A DNA stretch of 64,000 nt, taken from assembly GCA_033030425.1 (NCBI GenBank), contig JAUFSD010000007.1, positions 186,001 to 250,000 of the forward strand, written 5' to 3'. This DNA comes from Verpa conica (Eukaryota; Ascomycota; Pezizomycetes; Pezizales; Morchellaceae). The notes under the pieces were generated by a model that was not told the DNA's origin, made no database searches, and was given only the letters and a program-made list of their open reading frames with translations. Shown piece after piece: positions 1 through 11,940 of this stretch. Position 1 is the stretch's first letter; each line of letters opens with the position of its first letter. A program made the translations under genes and the position numbers.

Positions 1-3000
1 TATCGAGATACCTAGAACAGGATAATGCCCTGGCGACAGAAAAAATTAAATAAATGAGAAAACTTACATTCATATACCCCAAGAAAGAAACACGGAAACG
101 CTAGGTGTGGGACAACTACATTAACTTCTCAAAAAAAACAGCGAGAATAGATATTGATATTGCAATACACAACTCATATCAATCTTGGAAAACCGGTTCT
201 AAAACCGGCAGTAAATGGTACAAACGTATCTCTTGTCTTTGATAATAGAATCTGCTATGAGTATTGTGATGCATTGACTACAATCCAGCCTATGGTTAAT
301 TCGGTGTCTCTCTCTGCGAGGTAGTATTAACACGCTCTAATGAGATACAGTGGTATTAGCTTGTTACCGGCAATTACACACGAAATACGGGTACTGGCTA
401 TTACGATGCTTAAGTCAGAATCCTAATCTCGGAGGTTACAAGACCCAGCTAGATCAGACGACGGTTGATTCATTAATACGCTCTAATAAGAGAGCTCAGG
501 TGTTGCTGATGTTTAGTAACATAATATACGAACTGGTAATATTTTGTGGTATTGGATTGTTTTAGATTCTAAGGCCTACTTTGAGTGTACAAATGGTGGC
601 AACTCCAGGCACATTACGGGGGACATCATATGCACGGGCCGACAAATATCATTGCTGCAGAGTATATCTTGGCGGATCACAGCATATACCAGTTTATCAC
701 GGTATTAATAGTTAATCATATGACAACCTAGGTCAACCCCACATACGAACATCATTAAGTACTGGAACGCACTTGGCCAAGATATATTTTTGCAGAATGC
801 AGCTTTTGTGTCTCGTAAATTGATTATAGCGCTCTTTTATGGGAATACTCCACTTAACTATTGGTCCCTGCTATACTCTTATAGATAGGCGGAATTTATT
901 CAGAGTTGGGGAACTTTAAACGGTATGGCCTTGCGATACTTAAGCTAGTATCCTAATCTAGGGCAAAGCCCAGGTATGTCAATGAGCGGGCAGTCTAGGC
1001 CAACCTGATCATGGTGATACTTGAATTGGAGTTAATATCTGAGAATAGACTTTATCAAAAGGTAACGCTTATGGTTTCCTAGTAAATAGGTTTCAGGAGT
1101 ACAAAGCTCACAGATCACTTGCAGATACGCAAGAGAGGGATGCATTTACACAAACATTCTCAGAAGACACCCGGTATTTACAACGCTTCATTAGACTACA
1201 TTTGGCAAATTGTCTTCAGAAATAATCCTATTAGGGTCTTCCTAACTTTCCATGATTTCAGTCTCGCCAACTCGGAGGATTGCCAAGTACATTTTGAACC
1301 TACTGGCTGGCCGCTCATTTTGCGTATCAGCATGTGTGCCTAAGTCTTATGACAGCGTTTTTAGCTGAGGTCATAGTGTGGAGGAGTCTCTCGAAACTAT
1401 CATCGACAGTGGAATTTCAAAAATCTACAGAAAAAGGGGGACCAGGGGGCAAGACATGATTTCCTGGAGCCCCGCATTATTAAGGAGAATCTACTAGAGT
1501 TTACCCGAAAATAGTAAATAAAGATTATTCACGCAAAAAGATCACAATTTTTTATTCGGGGACGGTGTTGGTTGCAATGCATTTCTTAGGAGAACCAAGA
1601 AACGACAGTCTACCCCCGTATTGTTACTAGATGCTGTAATACACAAATACATCGTTGATAGTGGCTATGAGATATTAGATAGAATTTTCACAGACAGTTT
1701 TGATAACTATAATTAAATACACACGTGCCTTTTGCGATATAATAATAGCAAATATTCACAGACCATCACTCGTAAACGGTAATCTTGCATGTAGGAACCC
1801 CACTAGAGAAGTCCCCGGGGGTACCTGAAAGCCCCTTGCGGGGTTCAATCGACAAGCCCAGTCATCCCCGCTCTCCATTTCCATAGCTAGTCATATGCCC
1901 CGCTAGGGTCCGTGTGTACGCAATGCTGATCCTGAAACACCCAGCGAACCGATTGAGCCGAACCACAGTTGAATTCATATATATCCGCTCAGATCTGAGT
2001 ATGAATTTAGCCAGTCAGCCAGGCCGTTGAAAGAACGTTTCAGCTCCAGGGGGGGGGAGGCGTTTCTATAATGTTAGTAAATTTAGTTAATCCCTGGTAG
2101 ATCATTGTCTCAGTATATCATGGTCCCTTTTTTTCTTTCCTTTCTTTTCTGTGTAATAATTATGAAGGAACTCTCGGGATCATGAATATATAGATACTAG
2201 ACTTCCATCCAGCCCCATGGATGCTTCAGGATGTGTGGCTTGGTTGATAGGGTACCTTGTAGAGTTTATCTGTGGCATGCTCCTAGTTATCCGAGGCGTA
2301 GTGATGTTTGACTCAAAGATTTAGTATCCTACTCAAGGGGGGGGGATCAAGTGCCAGCTAAACGATTCCCCAGGTATGCGGTCAGCATCGCTTATAAGAG
2401 ACATGCCGAGAGTTTATTATGAAGGAGATAATTCTGGAGATATGGAGAATTGGGATGTGGAGGATGGGGAAGTGCCCTGGCCCTTAGCCTAAAAGATCTG
2501 ATATCGGGACTTGCCATACCCCCCCCCTCAGTATCCGTTTTAGTTAACGAAACAGACAGGGTTTATATGATCTGTGTGGGGTGTAATAATATTGACCCCC
2601 TCTAGTATCTAAAATTCCTCTAGCACCTCATGAGTGTTCCGTAGAAGAATCCAAAAGGGAGATGTGAAATGACACGGCAATTGGAGAGATTCTTTAAACT
2701 ATCACGACTCCCCCATCAACTGACAGGAAATACTTGAAAATAGTAAGAATCCCCCCCATGTAAAGCTGTATAGCCGAGCACGTGCATCAGAACCCCCCCG
2801 TCTCTAAAACACCATCGAAACCATAATGAAACACAGTTTAACCAGGGGAGTTTACTCTTCTATCCACGCGTACATTCATTACGCTCTCCTCCCTCCCGGA
2901 AATTATCCGATTTTTTTACTTATAGCCTAGAAGAAGAAAGAAAAGTAAAGAAAAAAGACATACAAATAGCTCTTCTATCCGCGCGCGCGTGGGATTTAGG

Positions 3001-3020
3001 GGGGTGGAGTTGGGGAGTTA
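1..3020. other. gene-free left flank
   Basis: No reading frame here resembles a known protein. Open frames are under 80 codons and broken by many TA-rich stops. The DNA has several G or C runs of 7-9 nt and weakly repeated fragments, for example two similar stretches near 405-440 and 930-965 that share a TCCTAATCT core. It looks like old, decayed repeat DNA. No transposase or reverse-transcriptase motif is visible. The last 100 bp before 3021 is pyrimidine/purine-skewed and may hold the promoter of the cupredoxin gene. Confidence 0.5.
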
Positions 3021-4118
3021 ATGATGTTGGCCATGATCGTCAAGCTTGTTCATGCGATAGCACTCGTCATTCTTTTTTTGGTTGTTTGCTGCGATGGGCA
3101 GAAGCTCATTGAGGTTATGGTTGGGAGGGAGGGGGATGATTTGAAGTTGAGGTTCAGTCCTGAGCAAGTGTTTGCGGATGTTGGTGATAGGATTCAGTTC
3201 CAGTTCTATCCATTAGTACGTTTCTCTCTTTCATTCCCCCTGTCTGTTGATTCGTTGGAGTTTCGTTTCGATTTGGATATCTTTTTTCTTTTCTTTTTTT
3301 TTTTTGTTGTCTATAGTAGTTATAGGACTATTGCTGATTGGGTTGTAGAATCACTCAGCAGTCCAGGCAGACTTTGAAAATCCATGCATACCGATAAAGA
3401 ATACAACAGGAGTGGGTTTCTTCTCTGGCTTTCGACCTCTACCTCTCAATACCGAAATAGTTGAGTCTCCGTTTGCGACTACCTTCATCATTACTGTTTT
3501 TAACATCTCGACCGTCATAGCTTACCACATTCACAATAAATGTCACCCGCCCTGACCCAATCTTCTTCTACTGTTCCCAAGGCCGTCACTGCCAACAGGG
3601 CTTCGTAGGTGTCATCAACCCGTAAGTCCTCCCCCCATTCCTTCCACTCATTGTCCATCCCTAACACCCCACCACAGAACAGTCGAAAAGTCACTCGCAA
3701 AGTTCAAAGCCGCCGCCGAGAAAGCCCCAGAGAGTCTCTCGCCGGGCGAGGTCTCATCGCTCCGTGCCACACCCTCACCCACCACGCGAGCAGGCCTCGA
3801 CTTTACAGACGCCGACAACGACAAGACCATCACGAACGTCGGCGCAATTGTCGGCGGTGTCCTAGGCGGCGTCGCGCTGTTTGTCATTCTGGTCACGTTT
3901 GGCGTCTTCTTAGTCACCCGGAGGAGGAATGGTAATAACGGTAAAGGTAGACCGAACATGAAGGTGAAATATACAATTAGTAAGCCTGAACTGCAAAAGT
4001 ATGATAGTAACTATGGTAAGCTTATTCTTTTTTTTTTTTTCTGTGTAGCGTGGTTTTGGTGAATAACGAATCTGACTGATCTTTTGTCTTCTTGTGTATA
4101 GGCTCTGTGAGTGTATAA
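3021..4118 (+). CDS. cupredoxin-like extracellular protein with C-terminal membrane anchor
   Basis: Five exons are inferred: 3021-3215, 3349-3459, 3521-3621, 3678-4015 and 4102-4118. An N-terminal hydrophobic signal peptide (about residues 1-27) is followed by a cupredoxin-like fold of the fungal extracellular serine-rich type: a hydrophobic strand ending QFQFYPL, then NHSAVQADF with the presumed copper-type His, and DPIFFYCSQGRHCQQG with the paired Cys. A linker leads to one membrane segment (GAIVGGVLGGVALFVILV), a basic stop-transfer stretch (TRRRNG) and a short cytoplasmic tail. Known relatives are secreted or cell-surface proteins of uncertain function. The end of exon 2 is the least certain junction, because a 62-nt intron was chosen to keep frame. 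Canonical GTAAGT/CAG borders give the join NPTVEKS. It is isolated in gene-poor DNA. Confidence 0.8.
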
Positions 4119-5807
4119 AAAAAAAAAAAATTCAGTCAGCGGTAGCTTTGTAAAGTAAGGTCGCAGCTAGCATTAATGTTTCAGAGGTTTGGGATTTGGA
4201 AGTCAGGATTGTATATTTCACTCGCTTGTTCATATGGTTCTGTGTAGAGCACACTGTAGTTATATCGGCGCACCGTTTGGGAGTGGTAGTGGGGGGGAGT
4301 ACTCGGGGCTGTATTCTATAAAGTCTAATAAGTTAGGGCCTGGGAGCCTTCACATGAAGACTTTTCCGAGTCTGTCAGTCAATAGAGAGAGACCCCGCGT
4401 GATCAGCCGGGGGTAAAAAAAAACCACATATAAGAAACACAGATAAACGTTTTTTTTTTAAAAAGTGCGGCTTTTATTGTGGCGGACGCATTAGATCAGA
4501 CCAAGCCCACTGCTGCAGGTACGACAATATATCCTTCTGCCGGCACCGACGGGATAAGTGTATGTGCTCGCTCTCCCCTACTAATTACATATGCATCCTG
4601 ATTTCTCCGCGCTTCCGGTCCAATAATCGGTGATAGTACATATACTAGGTCCTACGTAATTGAAGATCCCTTTCAACCCCTCAATTTAATTAATACCTCG
4701 TGGAGGAAAAAGAGTCGTGTTATCCTCTTTTTTAGTGGTGTCTACGGATGTACCCCACTCTCAATGGCGGGGTTTGTAGGGAGGGGGGCACGTCATTAAA
4801 AGTGCCGCTATAGCAGGATGTTTACTTCGGGTTTGTTTACTGCACTATCTTTGGTTTTAGGTATAAGCTGAAATACCAAGTTGGGTAAAGACTTTGTAGG
4901 ATTAAGACTTATATTAGTTTTCTATCATGTAGCCTGGGTTTAGTTGGCTTGGTGTTTTTCTACAGAACCCTAGCTATGCAGTATTGGCAGTTACCCTCTG
5001 TAACAGAGCCAAGTAGTGCCACCCCCCCTGGTTCTAGAACCCATAATGCTTCACCTTATGGAGCGATAAATCTGTTAGAAAATAAGGTTTCAGGAGCTCT
5101 GTGATCTACGACAAGGGCTTTTCTCGCTGTAGAGTGTTATAATATTGCGTGACCACTCCTTTGTAAATATTCGAAAATCTCAGAATATCCGCTACTGTTT
5201 TCGCATTTGTATATCTAACTAGATTTTGAGATAGCCGCTGATTTTTACGTTTAGCGCGCATATCTAGTGCCCTACGCCTCAAGTTCACAGAGAGTCACTC
5301 GGTAAGCTTCGAGCTGGTGTAGGGGTAGCCAATAAAAGTGGACTATGATATAACGCTAAGGAATCTAAGACATCTGTTGGCCTATGGCGATATCTAGGGA
5401 CCTCTGTTCACAATCATGTCTCAAGCCTCGGATCCATCGGGCCATCACGGCTGTTGAGGTAATTGTCGACTAGAAACAAGTGACTGAATAGTTCGTATCT
5501 TTTTTATTATAGCCTATAATATTAAAAGCTTAGGAGAGGCACGCGTTCGTCGTTTAACTACGAGTTGGTTTTGACATGTTGGTATATCAATCTTTCGATC
5601 AAAGGCGAGTAGTTGTAGATTAATTCTAGGTGATATTAGATACTCGCCGTTTACTAAACGAACAACTCCCCCCCGGTGAATAAAGGTATATTCTCAAGGT
5701 TTTCTGACTAGAAAAGTACCTGACGCTGATAGCTAGGCAGCGAGTATACAAACAGCTATCACGGGAGCAAAGGCTCCATACCCTAGCGCGTATTGGAGTC
5801 AGGCGTA
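4119..5807. other. gene-free interval before the transposon
   Basis: No supportable gene is seen. The stop codon of the preceding gene runs directly into an A-rich tract at about 4117-4130. Small open frames (60-75 codons) show no recognisable motifs. One copy of the recurring TCACTCGG octamer lies at 5295-5302. The composition matches other gene-free stretches of the window, with scattered C runs and TA-rich text. Confidence 0.5.
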
Positions 5808-5809
5808 TA

Positions 5810-5850
5810 ACGTACGCAACCGTGATGTCGGATATCATCGTGATGTCGGA
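5810..5850 (+). repeat. left terminal inverted repeat
   Basis: 41 bp beginning ACGTACGC and ending GATGTCGGA. It pairs with the reverse complement of 8008-8048 at about 31 positions. A TA dinucleotide lies immediately outside. Confidence 0.9.
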
Positions 5851-5942
5851 TGACTAAGCAGGCCTACTGAGTGACTTTGCAACCCCGCATTTTCCCAGAT
5901 GCTGTAACCGAATTATGACCAGACCGCAACCAGACCACAACC

Positions 5943-7775
5943 ATGGGTAGAGTAAAGGCTCGAGGACTTGATGAGGTGGAGAGAGAGGACCGAATCCACC
6001 GTGCTCTGGCGAAAAGAACCGAAGAATCAACACCATGGGCCGAGCTAGCATTAGAGTTTGGAGTTGCGGCATCCACCCTGAACGATCGATATAACGGTCG
6101 GAAAAATCGCTGAGAAGCTCACCAAGACCAGCAGAAACTGCCTCCTGCAGTAGAGAAAGCTTTAAAGAGATGGTGTCAGGATTTGGATGATGCTGGATTT
6201 CCACCAAGAATGGATCTTTTGCGAGGAATGGCAAATGCTTTGGCGACAAAGCGTGCAGAGGAGGAAGGTGATCCAAGTTTAGCTCATATTGGCAAAAACT
6301 GGATTACACGGTTTTTAGACAGACATCCCGAATTGTCTTCTAAATACAGTACGCAAATCGACCGACAAAGAGTGTATGCGAGCAATCCAATTACGCTTAG
6401 AGATTACTTCAATAAGCTCGGCCGTCTTCTCCGCAAATTCAACTTTAAACCTCACGAGATCTACAATTTTGATGAGAAAGGATTCATACTTGGCTACTCT
6501 TCGAAAGCGAAAGTAATCTGCAAAACTGCAAGACGGAATCCTCATGTTGCGCAAGATGGGTCACGCGAGATGTTGACAGTACTAGAAGCTGTCTCTGCAG
6601 CTGGCATGATTCTTCCTTCATTTGTTATATATAAAGGAAAAGGTCATTATATGGGGTGGCACCGAGATACAGATGATCCTGATGCCAAATTCGCATATAG
6701 TAAAAATGGTTGGACCGATGATAATTTAGGTGTATATTGGCTTAAACACCACTTTGATCCTTTTACCGATAAACATGATGGACGCCCTCGATTGTTAGTT
6801 ATGGATGGTCATGGTTCTCATATTACCTGGGAATTTTGTCAGTACGCACTTTCACGTAATATTCATCTTATTTGCCTCCCAGCACACACTACACACATTC
6901 TCCAACCTCTTGATGTTGGCCTTTTTGGTCCGCTACAACACTATTACGGAAAAGCAGCAGATACACATATGCGAGCTACACGATCTGGAATCAAAAAAGG
7001 AACTTTTTGGGCTTTCTTCCGTGAAGCTCGACGCCAAACCTATACCCTAAAATCAGTTCAATCAGCATTTCGAGTTGTCGGAATATACCCATTTAATCCC
7101 GATAAAGTTCTTACAAAGTACACTAATAAACGACATCCTACTCCTTTAAATCCTCCTCCTACACCTAAAACAACAGCTTATCAACTGCTTCGTACTCCTA
7201 AAAACCGCCGAGAATTACGCCAGCAAACACATGCTGCTCTCAAACATGCACCTACTTCAAAACAAGAATATATGGCCATTATTCTTCGTCTTTCCCATTT
7301 AGCTGAAACTGCACTTAGTCAAGCTGATATTGCACGCATTCAAACCCAAGACTTACGCTCAACATATGAAGGGAAAAAAGCTATTAAAGCTGATAAACGT
7401 GTAATTTCTAAAGCACGAGTAATTACAGGGGCGGAAGTCATAAAATTGCGGGAAGAAAAAGATGCTATTGCCGAGAAAGCAGCAGAAAAAGCAGCAAAAA
7501 GGAAGAAATCTGGACGTCCAAAAAAATCTATAGATTCCTCTCTACATTCCGCACCTACTACACCAAAAGTTGCACGAAAAAAACGAGTAAAAATCGTTAC
7601 TCCCGAGTCTGCAGAATCTTCTAGCTCTGATGAGTCAAAATATGAAGATATTGATGATTTTTATACACCAATTCCTTATCCTACTCGGCCTTACAATACC
7701 AAAACTCCAGAAAATCCGAATAGTACTCTTTCTAAAAGTCTCTCAAGCATGTCACTCCGGACCCGAAAGCTTTAG
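5943..7775 (+). pseudogene. pogo/Fot1-like transposase with one in-frame stop
   Basis: The frame runs from ATG 5943 to TAG 7775 (610 residues) with one TGA at 6111-6113, codon 57. Domain order: a psq-type helix-turn-helix (about residues 10-55, ending ASTLNDRYNGRKNR), a CENP-B/Tc5-type DNA-binding domain (about 65-130, HIGKNWITRFLDRHPEL), and a DDE_1 endonuclease with candidate catalytic aspartates in YNFDEKGF, LLVMDGHGSH and LQPLDVGLF (a DDD arrangement typical of pogo/Fot1). The C-terminal tail is basic and contains an AT-hook-like GRP core (KKSGRPKK). The stop could come from a CGA-to-TGA change, as C-to-T mutation would give. Re-initiation at ATG 6210 would lose the first HTH. The rest of the frame is undamaged, so the inactivation looks recent. 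Confidence 0.9.
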
Positions 7776-8007
7776 TGACTTGGAATTGTGTAGGGGAAGA
7801 CAGTACTATAAAAATTTATGGTAAAGTTCTAAATCTCTTTTACAAACTCATATTCAGTCTTAACTAATACTTAATACTTGTACAGCGTACTTTATTTTTT
7901 ACTTCTCATATTTTTTCTAGTATATAGCTCCATCTACAACTTAAATAAACCGATCTTTTTGTAGCTTCAGGCCGCTATCTGAGACAGTCTGAGCGCCCTG
8001 AAACATG

Positions 8008-8048
8008 TCCGACATCTATGTGATATCCGAGATCCCCATGGCATACGT
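8008..8048 (-). repeat. right terminal inverted repeat
   Basis: 41 bp that, read on the minus strand, begins ACGTATGCC and ends GATGTCGGA, matching the left end with about 10 mismatches. The TA target duplication follows at 8049-8050. Confidence 0.9.
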
Positions 8049-8050
8049 TA

Positions 8051-10195
8051 AGGGTCATGAGAAGGTATTGAGGCAATGTTTGTGGTACACCCTCTTTCAG
8101 GTTTATAAATGGGGGGGGGGCTGGATGCCTCCTCTATGCATAGAGGGTTTCCTGGTCTGTGCAGAGGTGCATTAATCACATGAAAAGTATATCCTAGACT
8201 GAAGGGCGTCTGTGGCGTCGAGCCTTGATACTCTCACGCCTGATATCAGCAAGTATTTTTCTAAACGCGTGCTTTTTGCCTATCTCTAGCGAGGTGAATG
8301 AGTCTTTCAGTAGCGTTCCTATCCTCGTGATTGACTCTAAGTAGGTATAAACAGACAGTAATTATGTAAAGGAAAGCACCAAAAGAATACTAGTTCTTTA
8401 AGGCGTTCCAATGTGGCGACATTTTGCCATGACTGGAGCCTAGCTATCCATAGTATTGTACAGTACAGTCAGAAGCAGCATATGGAAAAGCCTGATACCA
8501 GGAACCAGTGTCGGAGTAACCAACCGATCAAATTATCAACCCCGTGTCAGGCTCTCCACAAAAAAAAAAAAAAAAAAAAAAAAACCGAAATTTGGGGTCC
8601 CAGGAAATTCCCTATGGTGTCACAAATCGGACTCAGGAGTTTGGGCCCCCAACATTTTTAAGCCAAGCGTGACACACCAGGATACAGCACACGGGTATGC
8701 AAGAGGGGAAAAAAAATAATTTATTCAAGCTTTAGCCGAGAAAAAAAAAGATAGAGTCAATATAATCCGCATGGTAGCACCATGGCCATGGCGCATGTAG
8801 GACTCGTGATTGAACCAATCTTTTTTATTTTAATCAGAGGGTTTCTGAGTGTTGGTACGTCCCCCCCAACTTACGCTACGATAGTGAACCCGATTCCGCG
8901 GTGTGAGAGTAGCGCCTCTTGTACTCTATTCTCCCCACAGTCAGTTCTCCCCAGCTTTCCCCACTAGTCGAATCCCAGTGTTCCAGCTCTCCAGATACCT
9001 TTTCTCTTAATGTCACGTCAGCAGCTGATGATGGCGGCTCTGGTGTGACGTTTGGGGGGATATGGAATGTCTAGATTCTCTCAACTGCCACTTTTAGATA
9101 TCATATACGTTTGAAGCGACTTAAATGTTGTAATCGCTCCCCTGCTAACCTTAACCGAGAGAGAAAAAAACGACGATAAACTTGCAGGTGTATTTCTTGC
9201 GTTTAAACTGCTAACCATGGGGTGGTCTGGTTTGGGTTGCATGTTGGCAAAGTCTACATGATTCTTATCTTGGGGGAGAGGGAGAGAAAAGGGGACTGTT
9301 CCCTCATTTTAGCTATATCTGATACTGGATATGAGGCGACAGCACTCATATGGGCTGATGATCGAGTGCGGCGAAGTTGATCTTCATAATGTCAATCATG
9401 CTAAGACTCTATTGGGAAAACACCTGTACTCTATAGTACATACATAGAAGCAAAGTCGAGGGTTAGCAGTACCAATAATATTTCAAATTAAAAAAATCTG
9501 CACTTCAGTGGCGCGCCACAAAGTTCAGATCCGTGACCTTGGTAGCTGGTTGGACACATGCAGCCTGCGTGACAGTTTCTAGAAAAGAGAGATAAACTCC
9601 GGAATTCGAGGCCCGCAAAAATGGACCCCACATTATAGCAACCCCAGCTCCTCACCGTTGCCAATAGGGCCCATAGGTGTCGAAATACAACTACCCCTCC
9701 GAAATATGGTGTTTTTGTGTAACATTTAGGCTCAGCACGCGGCTCAAAACAGCCTGACCTGGGAATAATCTTGATGGCTAACTTTCTCCGGTACCTTTTT
9801 TTCTTCTTTTCTTTATGGGGCTGTCTGGTGTATGCAAGACGGAGTGACGGTCCTCAATCCCGACGGACCGTCAGTTTTTTCAGCCCAGTGCCACTCGAAC
9901 TAGCCTATGGTAACAAACCCCACGACTTGTTGACAAGGAGGGCCTACCCCCCCCCGCGCGGAGAAGCCTGATAGTCACCGCCTAACCGAAATTCTTCTAG
10001 AGCTGTGCTCAATATCGCCCTAGTAAATTTTGAGTACAGTGTAAAATTTGAGTATTTACGGTTTGATAGATGAGCAATGGAAAGTACATATAGGACGCTT
10101 CCCCAGCTTTGGGTACTGCTTCTCTTTTTTACTCTTTCCCTAACCACCCTTCTCTTGATCTTTCAAAACTTGATATTTTGAAAGAGTCCGGCAAC
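8051..10195. other. gene-free interval between transposon and sugar porter
   Basis: No gene is supported. A pure A run of more than 20 nt begins at about 8562, but the sequence before it shows no reverse-transcriptase remnant and no target duplication was seen, so a retroposed tail cannot be claimed. Several C/G homopolymers occur (about 8110, 8864, 9950). Short open frames lack recognisable motifs. The final stretch before 10196 should contain the promoter and leader of the sugar porter. Confidence 0.45.
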
Positions 10196-11940
10196 ATGGT
10201 TAATCCCAAGGACAAAGTTATCCAAGCCCAGCTTGAGGCGCCGAGGTTTGCGGAGGTTACTTGGTACAAAGATTCTGGTCTACGAAAGCTCTATGCTTTG
10301 TGCGGAGTTATCATTCTTAGTTCTGCAACAACTGGTTTCGATGGGTATGTTTTTAATTTTTTTTATGATATGGTTTGCGAATAGTGCTAATTGATTATAC
10401 AGCTCCATGATGAACGGTCTACAGATGGTCCCCTCGTGGCAGGAGTTCTTCAACCACCCCAGTGGATCAATCTTGGGTCTTTTCAATGCCATTATGGGTG
10501 TTGGATCCATTTGTGGGCTCCCATTTGCGTAAGTCTTCGATTCTAGTAGTATTCAAGTGACATCCTAGGCTTACAATGACTATAGTCCTTATATTTCCGA
10601 TTACTTGGGTCGTCGTCTTGCCATTGTTACTGGTATCTTCTTCATGATGCTCGGTATTGCTCTTCAGACCGCTTCTCAGAACTTTGGAATGTTCGTTGGT
10701 GCCCGTTTCTTCATTGGTTTCGGATGCTCCATCGCCCAGGCTTCTGCTCCTCTTCTTCTCACCGAGTTGTGCCATCCCCAGCACCGTGGCAGAGTCACCG
10801 CAGTCTACAACACCACATGGCACGTTGGTGCTATCATTGCCACCTGGGTTACATACGGTACCTTCAAGATCGACAACGACTGGTCATGGAGATCCCCTTC
10901 AATTATGCAAGCTTTGCCTTCAGTCATCCAACTCACAGCTCTCTGGCTTGTTCCCGAGTCTCCCCGTTGGCTCTTGTCCAAGGACAGGCCCGAGCAGGCC
11001 CTCGAGATCCTCGCAAGGTACCACGCCAACGGCGACACCCAGGACCCACTCGTCCAGTTCCAGTACCAGGAGATCAAGAACACCATCGAGTTGGAGAAAA
11101 CCAACAACACCGGATGGAGCGAGCTCTTTGCCACAAAAGGTAACCGCCACAGACTGCTCTTGATCATGACCGCCGGTCTCTTCTCCCAATGGTCCGGTAA
11201 CGGTCTTGTCTCATACTACTTCGGAGAGGTCATGAACACTATTGGTATCACCGACCCCGACACCCAGTTCAAGATCAACGGTGGTTTGTCAATCTGGAAT
11301 TGGGTTGTTGCTATCTCTTTCGCGTTCTCGGTCGATAAGTTTGGTCGTCGTCCTCTCTTCTTGGCATCAACCTCCGGTATGCTTGTTGCGTTCATCGTTT
11401 GGACAATCTGCTCTGCGCAGTACGCTCTTCATGAATCAAAGGCCGCCGGTCGTGCTGTCGTTGCTATGATCTTCATCTATAACACTACTTACAACTTCGC
11501 CTGGTCTGGTCTTTTGGTTGCATACTCTGTCGAGATTCTACCCTACTACATCCGCGCCAAGGGTCTCATGTAAGTTTCCCCCCTAATAATTCATAAAAAA
11601 AGCTTATATACTAACATCATATAGGTTGATGAACTTGGCTGTCCAAGTCGCTCTAGTATTCAACCAATACGTTAACCCCATCGGTCTTCAGAACATCCAC
11701 TGGAAATACTACATCTTCTACTGCGTGTGGATCGCCATCGAGCTCGTCGTCGTCTACATCTGGTATGTCGAGACTAAGGGACCCACTCTCGAGGAGATTG
11801 CAAAGATCTTTGACGGAGACGACGCAAAGGTTGCACACGTCCACATCAAGGAGACCGGTGAGGTTGTTTCAGACCTTACTCCTGTCCATAGCTACAATGA
11901 GAAGTCTGGAGCCCAAACTGTTGAGAAAACAGTGGTTTAG
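10196..11940 (+). CDS. MFS sugar transporter (lactose permease/hexose porter type)
   Basis: Four exons: 10196-10344, 10403-10528, 10586-11569 and 11625-11940, all with GT..AG borders that keep frame. The product is a sugar porter family MFS protein with about 12 membrane helices, expected in the plasma membrane as a proton/sugar symporter. Family signatures are GFDGSMMNGLQ after TM1, DYLGRR in loop 2-3, the HRGRV stretch after TM4, PESPRWLLSKDR before the long central loop, DKFGRRP in loop 8-9, and VETKGPTLEEIA after TM12. The wording resembles fungal LAC12/lactose-permease-like porters, but substrate cannot be read from sequence. ATG 10196 is chosen because the family starts just before a conserved EAPRFAEVTWYKD stretch. 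No sugar-catabolic neighbour is present. Confidence 0.93.

Larger units (their letters stand above)
5810..8048 (+). mobile_element. pogo/Fot1-like DNA transposon (Tc1/mariner superfamily)
   Basis: This is a complete element of 2,239 bp. Both ends carry 41-bp imperfect terminal inverted repeats (5810-5850 and 8008-8048, about 31/41 identical), each beginning ACGTA, and both are flanked directly by TA (5808-5809 and 8049-8050), the target duplication of the superfamily. The 5' repeat contains two tandem GTGATGTCGGAT blocks, like the subterminal repeats of Fot1/Pot2 relatives. It encodes one transposase frame broken by a single TGA. The near-intact structure argues for a fairly recent insertion. 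Assignment rests on the transposase (CENP-B-type HTH plus DDE_1) and the TA duplications. A non-autonomous copy mobilised in trans is possible. Confidence 0.93.

Noticed and set aside
8562..8584. Poly(A) run taken as the tail of a retroposed element
   Set aside because: No reverse-transcriptase remnant, polyadenylation signal or flanking duplication was found around it.
10657..11163. Overlapping plus and minus frames of 120-168 codons
   Set aside because: Shadows of the third exon of the sugar porter. No motifs, and they disagree with the well-conserved MFS frame.
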